This document shows positions 13,999 to 27,000 of a stretch of 64,000 nucleotides of DNA, in pieces. The stretch is from Panonychus citri (lineage: Eukaryota; Arthropoda; Arachnida; Trombidiformes; Tetranychidae): contig NW_026515500.1 in assembly GCF_014898815.1 (NCBI RefSeq), forward strand, positions 1,240,001-1,304,000. Direction: 5' to 3'. The notes beneath the pieces were generated by a model. The model saw nothing but the letters and a program-made list of their open reading frames with translations, searched no databases and was not told the origin of the DNA. Each line of letters starts with the position of its first letter. Within the stretch, counting starts at the first letter, position 1. The translations under genes were made by a program, and so were the position numbers.

Positions 13999-14832
13999 TG
14001 CATTTCACGTAACAATTAAGCACCGTAAATATATAAAAAAAAAAGGTAGATGATAATGATTAATCAAAAAAAGAAAACACGAAAAGTCAAAGTTTTTCTG
14101 GTGACAAAATCGAAGAGAGGGAAAAAAAATCCTTTTCAAAAATGTTGAACGATTAGCGTAACGATCACCACAATTATTTGAACAACACAAAACTTGATTG
14201 TAACTTAATTGTTTGTAACTAAATTTAAGTTCGTATGGTATAAATTTAATGGTAAGAGAATTTAATTTTCAAATAGAAAAACTTTTAATTCCAAGTTTCT
14301 TGTTGGTTGATGTTGATGAAACAGAAGAAACTTTTTTCTAACTTTTTTTGTTACGTCGGCTTTTGGCCTTCCCGTTAAGCTCCACCTCTTAGTTACCTCC
14401 CTCTTCCCAATGATGATAACGAACTGACCATTATTATTATTATCATCGTTATCATCCATCGGTGTTAACCATCAATTAACTTGAATGTTGAAGGGAAAAT
14501 TCAACTTACAAATGCAAAAGAATTTTCTGTATAGTGGCGCCATCTCTTGATTCCATTTGGAACTAATAAAGAAAATATTGTTTTCCTTTTTTTCATTTGT
14601 TAACTTTTCTTTGGTAATTGTGTGTTTATGTTTTGATTGTTCACTGATTTTGATTTGAGTGTTTCGTTTTCAGGTAAATTGAATTGATTTCTTACATTTA
14701 ATTGTCTCTATTTGTCTAATGATCTTTTTTTTTGCTTTTAATTTAACAGGTTAACCAGTAATTTTCATCTCTCTTTGGGTTGATCTTTAATTGTGTTGTG
14801 TATCTTTGTTTTGGTTTCGTTTTGTTGGCCCA
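13999..14832. promoter_or_regulatory. Divergent promoter region between dys-like gene and COQ3
   Basis: The first coding exon of the bHLH-PAS gene (minus) and the COQ3 start (plus) lie head to head 834 bases apart. A GC-rich word in an otherwise AT-rich stretch, GTGGCGCCATCT, sits at 14534-14545, about 290 bases before the COQ3 start codon. A possible 5'-UTR acceptor (tttaacag) ends at 14750. The exact start sites cannot be read from sequence alone. Confidence 0.45.
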
Positions 14833-15790
14833 ATGATTAAATTAACTCGACATTTGATTAACTGGAGTAAAAATACTGGACAAAGGATTGATAGACTACC
14901 ATTGATAATTGGTCGAGGTCCATGTTACTCTTTGGAAAGTGGAAAATCAAATTTCTCAACCATTTCACCGGATCAAGTTACTTTCTATAACAATGCTGGT
15001 TTCGATTGGTGGTCTGGTGTCTCAATGAAACCCTTACGAGCTCTAAATCAACTTCGGGTACCCTTGATTCGTGATACATTAACCAAAGGAAAACCATTGG
15101 AAACATCCAAACCCTTACAGGGTTACACTTGTATAGATGTTGGTTGTGGTGGTGGTTTACTTTGTGAGCCCCTTGCAAGACTTGGTGCCTCAGTTATTGG
15201 TCTAGATCCAAGTTCGGGAAGTATTCAAGCCGCTGAGGAGCATCGTGACTGGTTTTCACCAGGATTGTCCAGTAATCTAAATTATATCAACACTTCAATT
15301 GAAGATTTTACCTCTGATACCAGTAACCATGGTAAATTTGATTCAGTCATTGCATCAGAGGTATTGGAACATGTTGAAGATATTGATCTATTCATTAAAT
15401 CCTGTGGTCATCTTATCAAACCTGGTGGAAATTTAATCATCACAACAATCAATCAAACCCTAGCTGCTTATATTGTTGACATTTTGATTGCTGAAAAGGT
15501 TTTAGGACTAATTCCTGAAGGTACTCACCAATATCAACTGTTCATTACTCCAACAAGTTTACAGCGTTTAATTGAACACAGTAAGTGTCGATCATCATTT
15601 CAATTCCATCAGACATAATAATCTAATCAATTTTAATTGTTTTCCTTTTCTTCCAGATGAATTTACCGTTCGTTCAGTTCAAGGAATGATTTACAATCCG
15701 ATCTCATCGCGATGGTCATGGTCCAAGTTCACTGGAAATAACTATTCAATGGTTGCGATAAAAGATCCAAAGAAAAACAATCAACCATAG
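14833..15790 (+). CDS. COQ3: Ubiquinone biosynthesis O-methyltransferase, mitochondrial
   Basis: Two exons, 14833-15580 and 15657-15790, separated by a 76-base intron (gtaagt...ttccag) in phase 1; the join gives 293 residues. COQ3 methylates two hydroxyl positions of the ubiquinone ring in the mitochondrial matrix, using S-adenosylmethionine. Residues about 1-50 are basic and Ser/Thr-rich, as expected of a mitochondrial presequence. FYNNAGFDWW is the conserved entry to the domain. The SAM-binding motif DVGCGGGLL lies at about residue 102, followed by VIGLDPS and by ASEVLEHV and LIKPGG, the usual class I methyltransferase motifs. The second exon supplies the family's C-terminal block (VQGMIYNP...WSW...NYSMVA). 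The Met at 14833 is chosen because upstream in-frame codons contain no ATG. Length fits the family. Confidence 0.95.
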
Positions 15791-18700
15791 GAGAGAAAAA
15801 TATTCCAATGGAAATTATTGATTTTCTTTTTTTCCCCTGGAAAGAAAACTCTATTTTTGGAATTTCAGAAAAACTCTGTGATAAACAAAATTCTCACCAA
15901 TTTAGTTAATCATTTAAAATGTAAATTTTGATTCTCATGTTTCTGATTCTCTAATCCATTGAAATGAAACATTAATCACAAAGCCATAAATCACCTTGAT
16001 TGTCCATCCAAAAGCCTAATCATTGAATTAATATTAATCACGATAATATTATGTATGTATACAAGAATATTAATTGTTGATTTAGTTTGGAAAACACAAA
16101 TTAGTTACAATTGTTACAGAAAATTTTCATCATCATTGATAATTAATATCCCGAAATTGTATTTATATAATTAACCAACCATTTAAATGGATTTGTAAAT
16201 TGTTTCATTGAGAATGTGTGGATTTGAGGTTTTCACCATTAGCAACACAACAATTAACATAAATTGTAAAATTATTAGTTGCTTTTTAACTGATTAGTTT
16301 GTAACAATCAAAATAAATTAGTCAAATTAAAGGTTTCAACTTACCTTTCCAACTCAAGTGTATATATGAAAAGGGTTGGGTAATAATAACATCAATTTGT
16401 TAATTGTTGTTGGTTTAAGAATCATATTGATCATATTTAACGATTGATGGTTAAATTGTTGTATTGTTGGTAAAGCAAAAAAAAAGGATAATTAATTGTT
16501 AACCTGAATCTAAATTGTGAACGTGATTAGAGATGGAAAAATAATTGAAACATTTTAAAAGACACAAAAACTAATTGAAAGAAAGCAAAATGTAAACACA
16601 ATTAAGGAAATTAACGTTTTCTTTGTTTAATTACAATTAACAATGTGTCATGTACTTAACCAACTAATTTAACGTTATTTGCTTTTTTCGTAGTTTAATC
16701 GTTGCGATTAAAATTGATTTACAATCAGTAGACAGTTGATTATATTGGATTAGCTGAATAAAGATTAACATAATCATATTTCAATCCAATTAGAAGACAA
16801 TTTAACATTTTCACTTTGTTTTTTACCTTTTCAATTTGAATACGAATCAACAATTTGATTGTTGTAGCAATTAATTAATCACAGCCAATGAACTAGGAAA
16901 AAGGAAGGAGGAAAGACAAGTTAATAGCCAATCAATTGTTAACAGTTAATTAGGTTAATTATACCAAGAGAAAGTGATAATATTAATATTGATTGTCTAC
17001 AGTTTAGTTGATCAACTTAAATCGTCTCAATGTAAACCCAAAGGTTATACAATCATGAGAAAAGTTAATTGATTGTTATTGTGATAGTAACTTAATCGTC
17101 TTGTATTAATTAATTGAATCATATGTTTAATCAACAGGTAAATTGTTGTGGTGTTTGTTTTGATTAAGTTAAGGATCAACTTGTTATTCTTGGTGATCAT
17201 GATGATGATGATGATTTAAGAACCAGTTACTATAAATGAATACACAACATATGATGTATTATGGATTCAAGGATAAATTAATTGTGAAAGTAATTTAATT
17301 AATTGTTAGAAAGAGGGAAGAAAAAAATTGTTAATAGCAAATCAGCAATTAACTAATTATACTTTTAGGTTTTTGTTTTTATTTATGGCTTTTTGGGTTA
17401 ATTGTTTATCATTTTCAATGGTAAAACCATTTGGATTGTTTTGTTTTGTTTTCAATCAATCAATGATTTAAGCTACAATTTAATTGTGATAGAGTTAATG
17501 AAAAATGAAAGTTAATTCATTCATTGATTTAGGTTAATGTGCCATAACAACAACAACAATCAAGCAGCAATTTAAATTATATTTTAAAAACGGAAAGGAA
17601 ATGATGAAAACTTTTTTTTTCAAATTCGAGTCGAAAAGTGAAAATAAAAAGTTTTTCGTTAAAACCAGTTTGCAATTAATAATCAACGTTGATTGTTGTT
17701 ACTTGATTGTGATTAACTCATTCAATGGAAAACAATTTATCTCCATTTTTGTCGACAGAGAAAGAGAGTAAATCAAATGTCGAAAGAGATTTTGAGAGAG
17801 AGAGAGAGAAAAAAAGTTCGAATTGAACTTTTCTAACCTAATTTTTTCATTCTCTTTCTTTACTTTCTCGTTATTTCATCTTCTCTTTCCTTATTAGTCT
17901 TTCTTTACTTTTTCAATAACACTTTCAAATTTGATTATCGATTTAATCACTTGAGATATAAATATAAATCGTAATTGGATTTAAATCAACAATAGAAGTT
18001 AATTGTTGACAATCAGATGATAGTTTTTGAGAAGAAGAAAAAAAAGTTTCTTTTTGGTTATAATTTCGTGGATTTAGTTGTTTTAATTCATCATAATTTA
18101 CATGAGAGTGAGATTATTGATGTTAACAATTAGTAAATTGTTGAAAAATATAATCATTGTTTTGGTTAATCTGATTGTTAACAATTTAAACAGAAAGGAA
18201 ATGAAAAGGTTGATACATCATTTATGACTTTTGCCTGATTGCTTTTCATTCATTAATTATTACGCTGCTAATTTGATTACCTTTACACATGACGATTAAT
18301 TAATTGTAATAATCACACTTTTTTTTTATTATCAACATGACATTATTTTTGTTTCTAGCTGGTTAATTATTAGCATTGATGATGGTAGTAATTACAATTT
18401 GAGAAAGTTGATTATGATTAAATCAATTGGAGAGCAGAAATTATATTAATTGTTCATTATATTAACATGTTTGATTGTCCATGGCAATTGAATGATTATT
18501 ATGATGATAATGATGATGATGGCAATGAAATTGGGTTAATCCAATTGATTAAGATTAAAGGATGAAGATGATGATCAAATGGCAATGGTTTTTCAGATAC
18601 TCTTTTTTGCATGATGACGATGATAGAGATGAAGAGGAAGCTCGGATGAGGAAATCATTTGGAAAAATGGGAGAAAATATCCCAAGAAGAGAGAGAAGAG

Positions 18701-18959
18701 AATCAAACATAGACAGAGAAGATGAGGGAAGATGAGAGAGAGAGAGAGAGAGAGAGAGAAATAAAGGTAAAAAGCCATTAGAATTAAAAGAAGATAAAAC
18801 TGAAGAGAAGATAAATAAATGCGAATATGATTCTTGGTTGAATCGAGAATTTTAAAAATGGTTATGAGAATTCAGAGCCAAAGAGACAAAATCGACAGAG
18901 AAGACAAACTGAGAGAGTGAGAGAGTAGACACGTTGAATAGAAGGAAGTGGGAAAATCA
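15791..18959. other. Intergenic region between COQ3 and the RNF41-like gene
   Basis: The two genes converge here (tail to tail). The first few hundred bases presumably hold the COQ3 3' UTR. I see no further gene: open frames are short, and the longest lies on a GA microsatellite at about 18732-18759. Very dense in TTAATTGTT and CAACAATTAA words. Confidence 0.45.
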
Positions 18960-19956
18960 TCAAGACATCATCCATGGAGAAGTCGATGCTTTTACGATCG
19001 AATCTGGTCCAGGTTCTTGTGGATCGCGATTTCCTTCAGTTTTGGTTGAATAATATTCCCCGCAGACGAAGCAAACTATTCCTCTTGGCCATAGATTTGG
19101 ATCTAGAACTTTAGAACAGTCACTTTTGAAGATTGTTATTCGAAAGTCGTTTTTCCAACCTCGATAAAGTGACTCTTTACAAGCGATCGCATTAACATCA
19201 TTCCGAGATAAATAGTCTCTTAAATTTCCCGCAGTAACACAACGATCAACATTGGAAATGTAAATTTCAAGGGTCGTCTCCTCGACCAATTTATCTTTAA
19301 TCGATATTCCCGTTTCACCGGAGGAAGGAATCCGATCTGATTGCCAATTGTAATATCTGTTGAATTGGTTTCTCTAAATTGGCTATCGAATTTTTCAAAT
19401 GTTCATAACGTTCAGAGAGATCATGAAGCGATGAGTTATTGACCGTTGCCATACGTTTCTGTTGCTCCGATAGACTGACCAATATTGAGATTGCTGATTT
19501 TAATTCTTGTATTTCCTTTTGTTGGCAGCAAATTAATGACCTTAAATCTTTAATACAATCATGTGATTCAAGACGATTCTTTGGAACCAGCGCACCACAA
19601 TCACGTAAACAGGGAACCGGATGTTCCGGATTATATTTACAATCAGTTCGATGAGAAGGTAAATCTTCAAGATTAATTATCTCTCGACAACCTTCACCGG
19701 TGAAATCACATCGAATTGATAAATGGTTCAACATGTTACGAACTATTCGTGGAATTGGTTGTAATTGTGATGAGGTAAGTGAATTACGATCAACTGGACA
19801 AGTTTCAGAATTTCTCATCCACTCCGAGATACATTTACGACAAAAGGCATGTTCGCACCTTTGACCCTGTAAAGGGTCTTCCAAAACTCCACAGCAAATT
19901 GGACATTTCAATTCTTCGTCGATTGAACCCAAAAATCGTTCAACATCATAACCCAT
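18960..19956 (-). pseudogene. RNF41/NRDP1-like RING protein, frameshifted, with a retroelement-ORF1-like C-terminus
   Basis: The minus-strand start Met at 19956 opens MGYDVERFLG, the signature N-terminus of NRDP1 (RNF41), an E3 ubiquitin ligase that targets receptors such as ErbB3. A C3HC4 RING follows (CPICCGVLEDP...CEHAFCRKC...CPVD), then PRIVRNML and a TRAF-type zinc-finger region with conserved Cys/His (CDFTGEGC, HRTDCKYNP, ESHDCIKDLRS), then a coiled-coil-like stretch. This frame stops at 19315. A second frame, open from 19373 down to the stop at 18960, continues with a plausible overlap (YYNWQSDRIPSS), so a one-base shift (+1 in reading direction) lies within 19315-19373. No GT/AG intron fits the overlap. 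The C-terminal half lacks the NRDP1 USP8-binding sequence. Instead it has FRITIFKSDCSKVLDPNLWP, a pattern like ORF1 proteins of non-LTR retrotransposons. The gene is intronless. It may be a retrocopy-derived chimera, a pseudogene, or a working gene with an assembly error. Confidence 0.7.
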
Positions 19957-20681
19957 GATAATTGAAAACTCAGTTGACGATCACAATTAAACTTAATTCC
20001 AATTACAATTCTAATCCGTTTTAGATTGGGAGACACACTTAAAGTGTTAATATTGTTGTTGTTGTTGTTGTTGTTGTTGTTACTCTCTTGCTTCTGATGA
20101 TTACACTTAATTGTTTACGGTTCCAAACAATTAATCCTTAAAATTTTGATTATTGATGAACAAATTGTTATTCTATCTCTCTCCTTTACAATTCAAGTTG
20201 ATTTATATATGTCACCTTGTTGATTTAGTTGCTGTTGATTAAAACAAATGAGAGAGAGAGAGACAAACACAAAAACAGTAACAACAACAACAATCAAATG
20301 ATTGATAAAACAATTAATTGAATAATAATCAAGATGATGATATAAAATGAGGTAGACAAAGACACAATAATTACCAATTGAAAGGATGATTGGCTTGATA
20401 ATCAATTGATTGTATGTATATATAAATCTATAAATAATTAACACAATTTAGACACAAATTCACTGTCATCAAATAAATTGTTGTCTATTAAGCAACAACA
20501 TATCAACAGTAACAACAAGAAAACAATCAAAAAAAAAACGTTGATTGTTATGTTGATGTTATTTAGTGAACAAAATGAATGATAATCAAGGTATAAAAAC
20601 AGTGGCTCAGTGAGTATTACAATAAAGTGAAAAAAAAGAGCAACAAAAAGTGAGTGAGCAGAAAAGTGAGAGTGGGAGATG

Positions 20682-20713
<32 letters not shown>

Positions 20714-20886
20714 TGATAGAGTAGGAGGGGGATTGGGGGTGAGAGAGTGTAACTGAGAGCTGTTTACCTGTTGATTTGTTTACGTTTATTTACCCTGAAG
20801 ACTGTTGAGTGAGTCGGGGAGGGAAATTTTCTACCTGAAAAACACCAATATCTACACGCTCTCTCAATGAAGATACTCTCTCATTC

Positions 20887-20933
<47 letters not shown>

Positions 20934-23900
20934 TTCTTTTATCATTATCTTCATCTCTCTCTCTCTCTCTTCTTATCTTCATACTGAATAAATTCTGAAA
21001 CCAGTTCTTCTCGATTAGATTTGAAGCTTTTTCTCTTTAATTTATTTCGTTTTTTTTACATTTCCATTAATAAACGTTACCGGTGGTTCACCATTTAATT
21101 TTACTGATTCTAATCAATGTTACGATTTAATTTTCTTTTTCATCAATTTAATTACAATTTGTATTTCCATCAAGGTAAATTCTGTTTATCAACAGATTAA
21201 CTATATATTCAATTCAGTTGACAAGATGAAGGTAAACAAAATTTTCTCGGCTTTATTGTTTACTTTTTGTTCAATTGATTTTTACAATCAAATTAATTTT
21301 AATTGTTGAAACTTTTTTCGCCACATTGTATTCATATTAATGCCTAATACTTGTTGGGGTTGTTAAATTGTATTTCCTTGGATTTGATTGTTGATTGTAA
21401 ATTTAGTAACAACTAAATAATACGTTGTTAGTTTTTTTATTGTTTTTCTCAATGGAAAATAATTTCGCAAACAATTAAGACAATTTTCTTGTGGATTAAT
21501 TTTAATTGCCAATATTATAATTGTTTCAACTGATTTTTCCGTCCTTCAACAATTAACAAACTAAATCAGGTAATTGTAATGTGGGTGAAATTGGTTCCTC
21601 TAGATGATTAGTTTGTTGTTGCTGTTAAACAACAACAATTTAATTAACACTGTCCTTGGTTAATTATTAATAATATTTACCAGATAAACTGGATTAGTTA
21701 ATCTTTGAACTTAATCTTGGTTTTTTTTGTAAATCTCTTGGCTTAATCTCCAGTAAAATTGATCCTCTCAAAGAGGGACATGATTGATGATTTAAATGAC
21801 CAGTAATCTGATTGTAATGATTAAATAATTTGGAAATTGCAGAAAATTTTATTCAACAATTAAAAGTATAACCTTAATTTTGTTATTGTCGTTGAATTGA
21901 TTGCGTACCATTTAGGTTATTGATTCATTTTCTGCATGTATTTGCAATTTAAATGAACAATTAACTTTTCTAGACAAGGAAATGTATCAAAATATTGTTA
22001 ATTGTTTTAAGAAAGTGAAAGTCTACAGTTTAATCATTTGGAACAATTAAATTCCCTTCAGGTGTTAAGTGGAACTTAATCCATTGCCCTTTAATTGTAA
22101 TCGATTTATTTCATGATGATTTCTGTCAACTAATTTAAATTGGAAGCGTTAATTGTTGATTGTAAACATGAAAAGTTTTCGGCGTCAATTTAATGCTGGA
22201 AAAACTTTTTTCTAGTTTCATCGACTTTTCCGTCGAGCTCCTCCTTCGGGGTTTATACCTACGAATCTCCCCTGATAATAGACACAGGGCATTATCATCA
22301 TCATCATCATCATCATCATCATTATCATCATCATTAGCTTTCATCATCATTAATGGTAGCACTATGATTAGCTGATTTAATCAAAGAGTAAAGACCTTTA
22401 TCCGAGTTCTTGACTTTTTGATTAACTTAATTATCATTTTGAAAATGGGAAAATAAGAGATTAAATCATTTCTCATTTTCCAGGTTCCATGGCTCATGAA
22501 TTAGCTTTCATTATTAACAATAGAATAAGCAATTTAACTAATTAATGATATCTGATCAACATCATAGCCTTTAATTGGTCATTAAATTGTTACATCTTGA
22601 AGACAATTTAATGACTTAATTTTCATTCACAGATTATTTGCAAATACAAGAAAACTGAGTAAGTTGATCAACTTTGCCTTTGATTTTATCTTCGATAAAT
22701 GTTCAGCTATTCCGGGTAACCCATGAACTTTACAGCTAAATGATCAGCTGATTGGTTGAAAAATCATCGAAATGATTTAATATTAATAGTTGAGTTAAAT
22801 TCAGTTACTCAAGAGCTAAATAGTGATGAGAAGTCTCTCTCTCTCTCTCTCTCTCTCATCATCATCATCATCATAAAATTAAGCCAGAAATTGATGATGA
22901 ATTTAACTACGAATCAAACTAACGATTGAAAAATTGAGCCAAAAAAATTGGAAATTTTTTCAATCAAATAACCAATTTAAGACAATCAAAGTTCATTGAT
23001 CAGATTAAATCAATCAAATCAATTTCTTCTTCTTCTTGAATGAAACTTTCTTTTACTCAATTGTCTAAATCTGAATCAATTGTTTTCGCAACAATTTGAA
23101 TGAACAAAATATCGTAACAATTAAACTTTTTGTTTTCTCATTAAAACTAATCACAGTTCCATCTGTCAGTGCGAAAGTAAACTAATCAGTTAACTTAATT
23201 TTCTTTCCTCTTTAAATTGTGAAAATTAATCTTTCCAAACAATTAAAAGTTAAATTAACGAAACGATGTTAAAGTGACTCTTAATCCACGAAAAATCAAT
23301 TATTATCTTCAACGTTCATAATATTAATATGATTATTTGAAGGTCGGAATCATTATCATGATGAAGATCATCATGAAAACATGATAATTATTATAATTCA
23401 TTAATGATCATCATCAACTCCCAAGTTAATTTCCTATGAATTGAAACTAATAGAAATCATCTTCTATCATCATAATCATGCTCATAATTATCATCATCAT
23501 GATAATCAGTTTGTTGTTTTCTTCTGAATTACTTTTCCCATGTAACCATAGTAATCAGTTAATTGTTGACAATAATAAAAAAAAATAATCACAATGGAAA
23601 CTCAATATCACGCATGTAAACAATAATCTAATAAATTTTGTATCTCAAATGATTAAATTACATTTCATTTCATTGTTAATCATCAAGATAATTAAACAAT
23701 AACAATCAAGCAAATTTTCAAATTGTGAATTCAAAATTTCAAATCAAATTTTGCTCAACAAAATTTTGATGGAGAAACAAATTGAATCAAATCAAATCAA
23801 TACAATTATTGCCAAATGATCAAAATGCCAATATTAATTGTGAATAATGTTACTCATCAAAATCATAATTAAGTTAATTGTATAACCATAATCATCATCG

Positions 23901-24048
23901 CCTTTATATCAATGATAACTAAATGTTGGTAAAATTATTAATATGAAAACAATTGGGATTTGAGATTCAAATTGATTGTTACCTTTTCTTTTCAATATTT
24001 CTTGGTAATTATTAGTTAATCAACTGTCAGTAATCAAAGTGGGTGTAA
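19957..24048. other. Intergenic region between the RNF41-like gene and MAK-like kinase
   Basis: Head-to-head spacing, so it should hold both promoters. Contents seen: a (TTG)n tract at about 20053-20081, a (GA)n tract at 20687-20713 facing a (CT)n tract at 20890-20931, (CAT)n at about 22293-22322 and a (CT)n run at about 22832-22857. No convincing coding region; the open frames at about 22135-22375 are Ser/Asp runs read from the CAT repeat. Confidence 0.45.
20687..20931. repeat. Inverted GA/CT microsatellite pair
   Basis: (GA)n at 20687-20713 and (CT)n at 20890-20931 are complementary and separated by about 175 bases. A transcript could fold back here. GA tracts are also the binding sequence of GAGA-type factors in arthropods. 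It lies between two divergent genes. Confidence 0.7.
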
Positions 24049-27000
24049 ATGTTGTCACTCATTGAACCTTACATTGGACTTAAATCCACCCCCGCCACGA
24101 CCACCACACCCAAGCCCACCATTGATATTAAGAGACCAAATCGAGAGGGTATTCAAACAGCCAAGGGTATGAATCGATACGTTATGTTAAGTCAACTTGG
24201 CGATGGGACTTATGGGACAGTTTTACTTGCCCAAAGGCTGGAAACTGGTGAGAAAGTGGCAATTAAAAAGTGAGACCAACAATTAACCATTGCGATTAAT
24301 TGTCAACCTTTTGTTTTGCTATTTCAATGTTAACCAATTGTTGTTCATTTAATTCAGGATGAAGAAACGTTATTATTCATGGGAAGAGTGTATGAATTTA
24401 AGAGAGGTCAAGGTAAGTGATTTAGTTAATTTCTAATAATAATTTTGCTCTTAATCATTGAAAAATGTGTTGTACTACTTTTCAAACCACAATTAAGTGA
24501 CCATTAGTATTGGTCAAGGGTCTAATCTTGACCAACAATAGACAGTATTTAGTTAAATATACATAATCAAGGTTGCTATCGATTGATTTAAATACAATAA
24601 TATACTATCAATGGTGAATTTTTTTCCTCTGCAATTAAATTGCAAATGATTTTACAATTTGCAGATTAATTGTTTGAATGATTTGAATTTTTTATTTCTC
24701 TCTCTTCACTGATTCAATTCTTACGAATTCACAATTTAAGCTTAATTGTTAATCGATTGTTAACTTCCAATGAATCTAATCACTGGTCTCAACCTTGGAC
24801 TAGATTTGATTCACCAATACAACAATTTGTTGATTATATCACGAAACTTTTTGTTATTTGTTGAACAATCAGTAATCATGATAACCTTAAATTTGATCAA
24901 CTAATTTGATAATCATCACAAGCTATTATTAGACTAATCAGCTTAGCCACTTATTACCAACGATAACAATTAAGCTCTTAGATAATTAATATTGACCATT
25001 GATCATCATCAATTTGATCAAATTATCAAGACTAAATTTTCAGTAACAATTGATAAGTTGAAACTAATCAACCAATAGATAAATCAATCGACAATTAAGC
25101 TTAATCACACAATTAATTGTCTATTTACATCTCTGTGTCTTAATTTTGACCTAATCATAATGATAGATTATCAAATTGAATCAATAATTAGTAAATCAAT
25201 TGAATTTTAATTGTTTACTTTTCAAGGTTTAAAGTCCTCGAAAAAGTTAATTACTTCCTGATCATTTCAAATTGTTCAATTGATTTAATTATTTATTTAT
25301 GAACAACGAATGAAAAAACACTCGAGATCATGATTAGTTGATTTAGTTGAGAATCGATGACAATTAACTTATAATAAAAACCAAATTTATTGATTGTTTT
25401 CGTGTATTTTTGTTATATAAAAGTTGATTGAACTTTGATTATAATGAAAAAAAAGTGACTATTGAAGATGAATTAAAGGTTAACCATTAATCAAATTAAT
25501 TGTCAATCAATTATAATTGTTACTCTAATTGTCGTTACAGTCTTTACAGAAATTAAGTCATCCCAATTTGGTTAAATTACGAGAAGTGATTAGGGAGGAC
25601 AATCAACTTTACTTTGTCTTTGAATATATGAAGGAAAATCTTTACCAATTAATCAAAGACAGGTAATTAGAATTACTTAATTGTTGATCAATGAAACTTT
25701 TCCGCTAATTGTTGATCGATTTTAATTATTCCAATGTAGAGAGAAACCATTTGCCGAACCTGTGATAAGAAATATAATGTACCAAATATTAGATGGACTT
25801 AATTTCATGCATAAACATGGATTCTTTCATCGGGACATTAAGCCCGAAAATTTACTTTGCAATGGACCAGAATTGATCAAGATCGCTGATTTTGGCCTTG
25901 CCCGTGAGATCCGTTCTCGTCCACCTTATACCGATTATGTGTCAACTCGTTGGTATCGAGCACCCGAAGTCCTGTTAAGGTCAACTAATTACTCTTCACC
26001 CATTGATATTTGGGCGGTTGGTTGTATCATGGCGGAATTGTATTCCCTTCAACCCATTTTTCCAGGCCGAAGTGAAATCGATCAAATTTTCAGAATCTGT
26101 TCAGTCCTTGGAACACCCGATAAGGTAACTGTATACACCTTAGTTAGCTAATAATTGATAATCATGATTTCGACACATTTAATTGTTGATAATCTTAAAT
26201 ATCAAAAAGCTACCAAATAGTTAACAGATTCAAAAAGTAGATTACTACTTTTTCTTGATAACAATTGATTGATAATATTGATTGATGAAGAAAAGTGAGA
26301 AAAAAAGTTTCACAATTTCGTTATTTTTAAGCAAATTGTGCTTGATTGTTGATCTTGATTGTTTTCTTCCCTTCACTTGAGATGATCAAATTTACACCAA
26401 CCTTGATTGTATAACAATCCTATTGATTAGGACAATTTATTGATCAATAGTTACATTGAATGTACAATACAAATGAATTTATCTTGACCAAGGTCAAACA
26501 ATCAGTAGTAGTGATCAACCAGCAAATCAAATTGTTACCAAACGTATTAGCTAATCATTGATAAGATTGATGATAAATTTAACTAACAGTTAGTTAAACA
26601 ATTGAAAAGCTTTTGTAATATTTAAATTAACTGAACCAAAACCTTAGGAATACATTAAATCAACTCTAGGTCGTAATTTTCATGTAAATTTGTGAATATA
26701 TATTCAAATTTTGTATCGATAATCATTGACCATAAAGTGACCTCAATTCATGAACACATGATAACAAAAAGGGTTGATTAATGTAATTAAACTCACAATT
26801 GTAATTACTTTTAGTTTCGATTGCAAACAAATCAGTTTAATTGACTCACAATATTCAAATATCTTTACATGAGAAGTTAATTATTGATGATAACCATTAG
26901 GATTCACAATTTACTTCTTGATTACTGATTCGAATTCTGATCTATTTTTTTTTCTTCTTCTTCTTTAATTGATGATTCTCTTCAATATTGTAATCAACAG

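Noticed and set aside
14978..15178. Minus-strand frame inside COQ3
   Set aside because: Shadow of the COQ3 coding exon.
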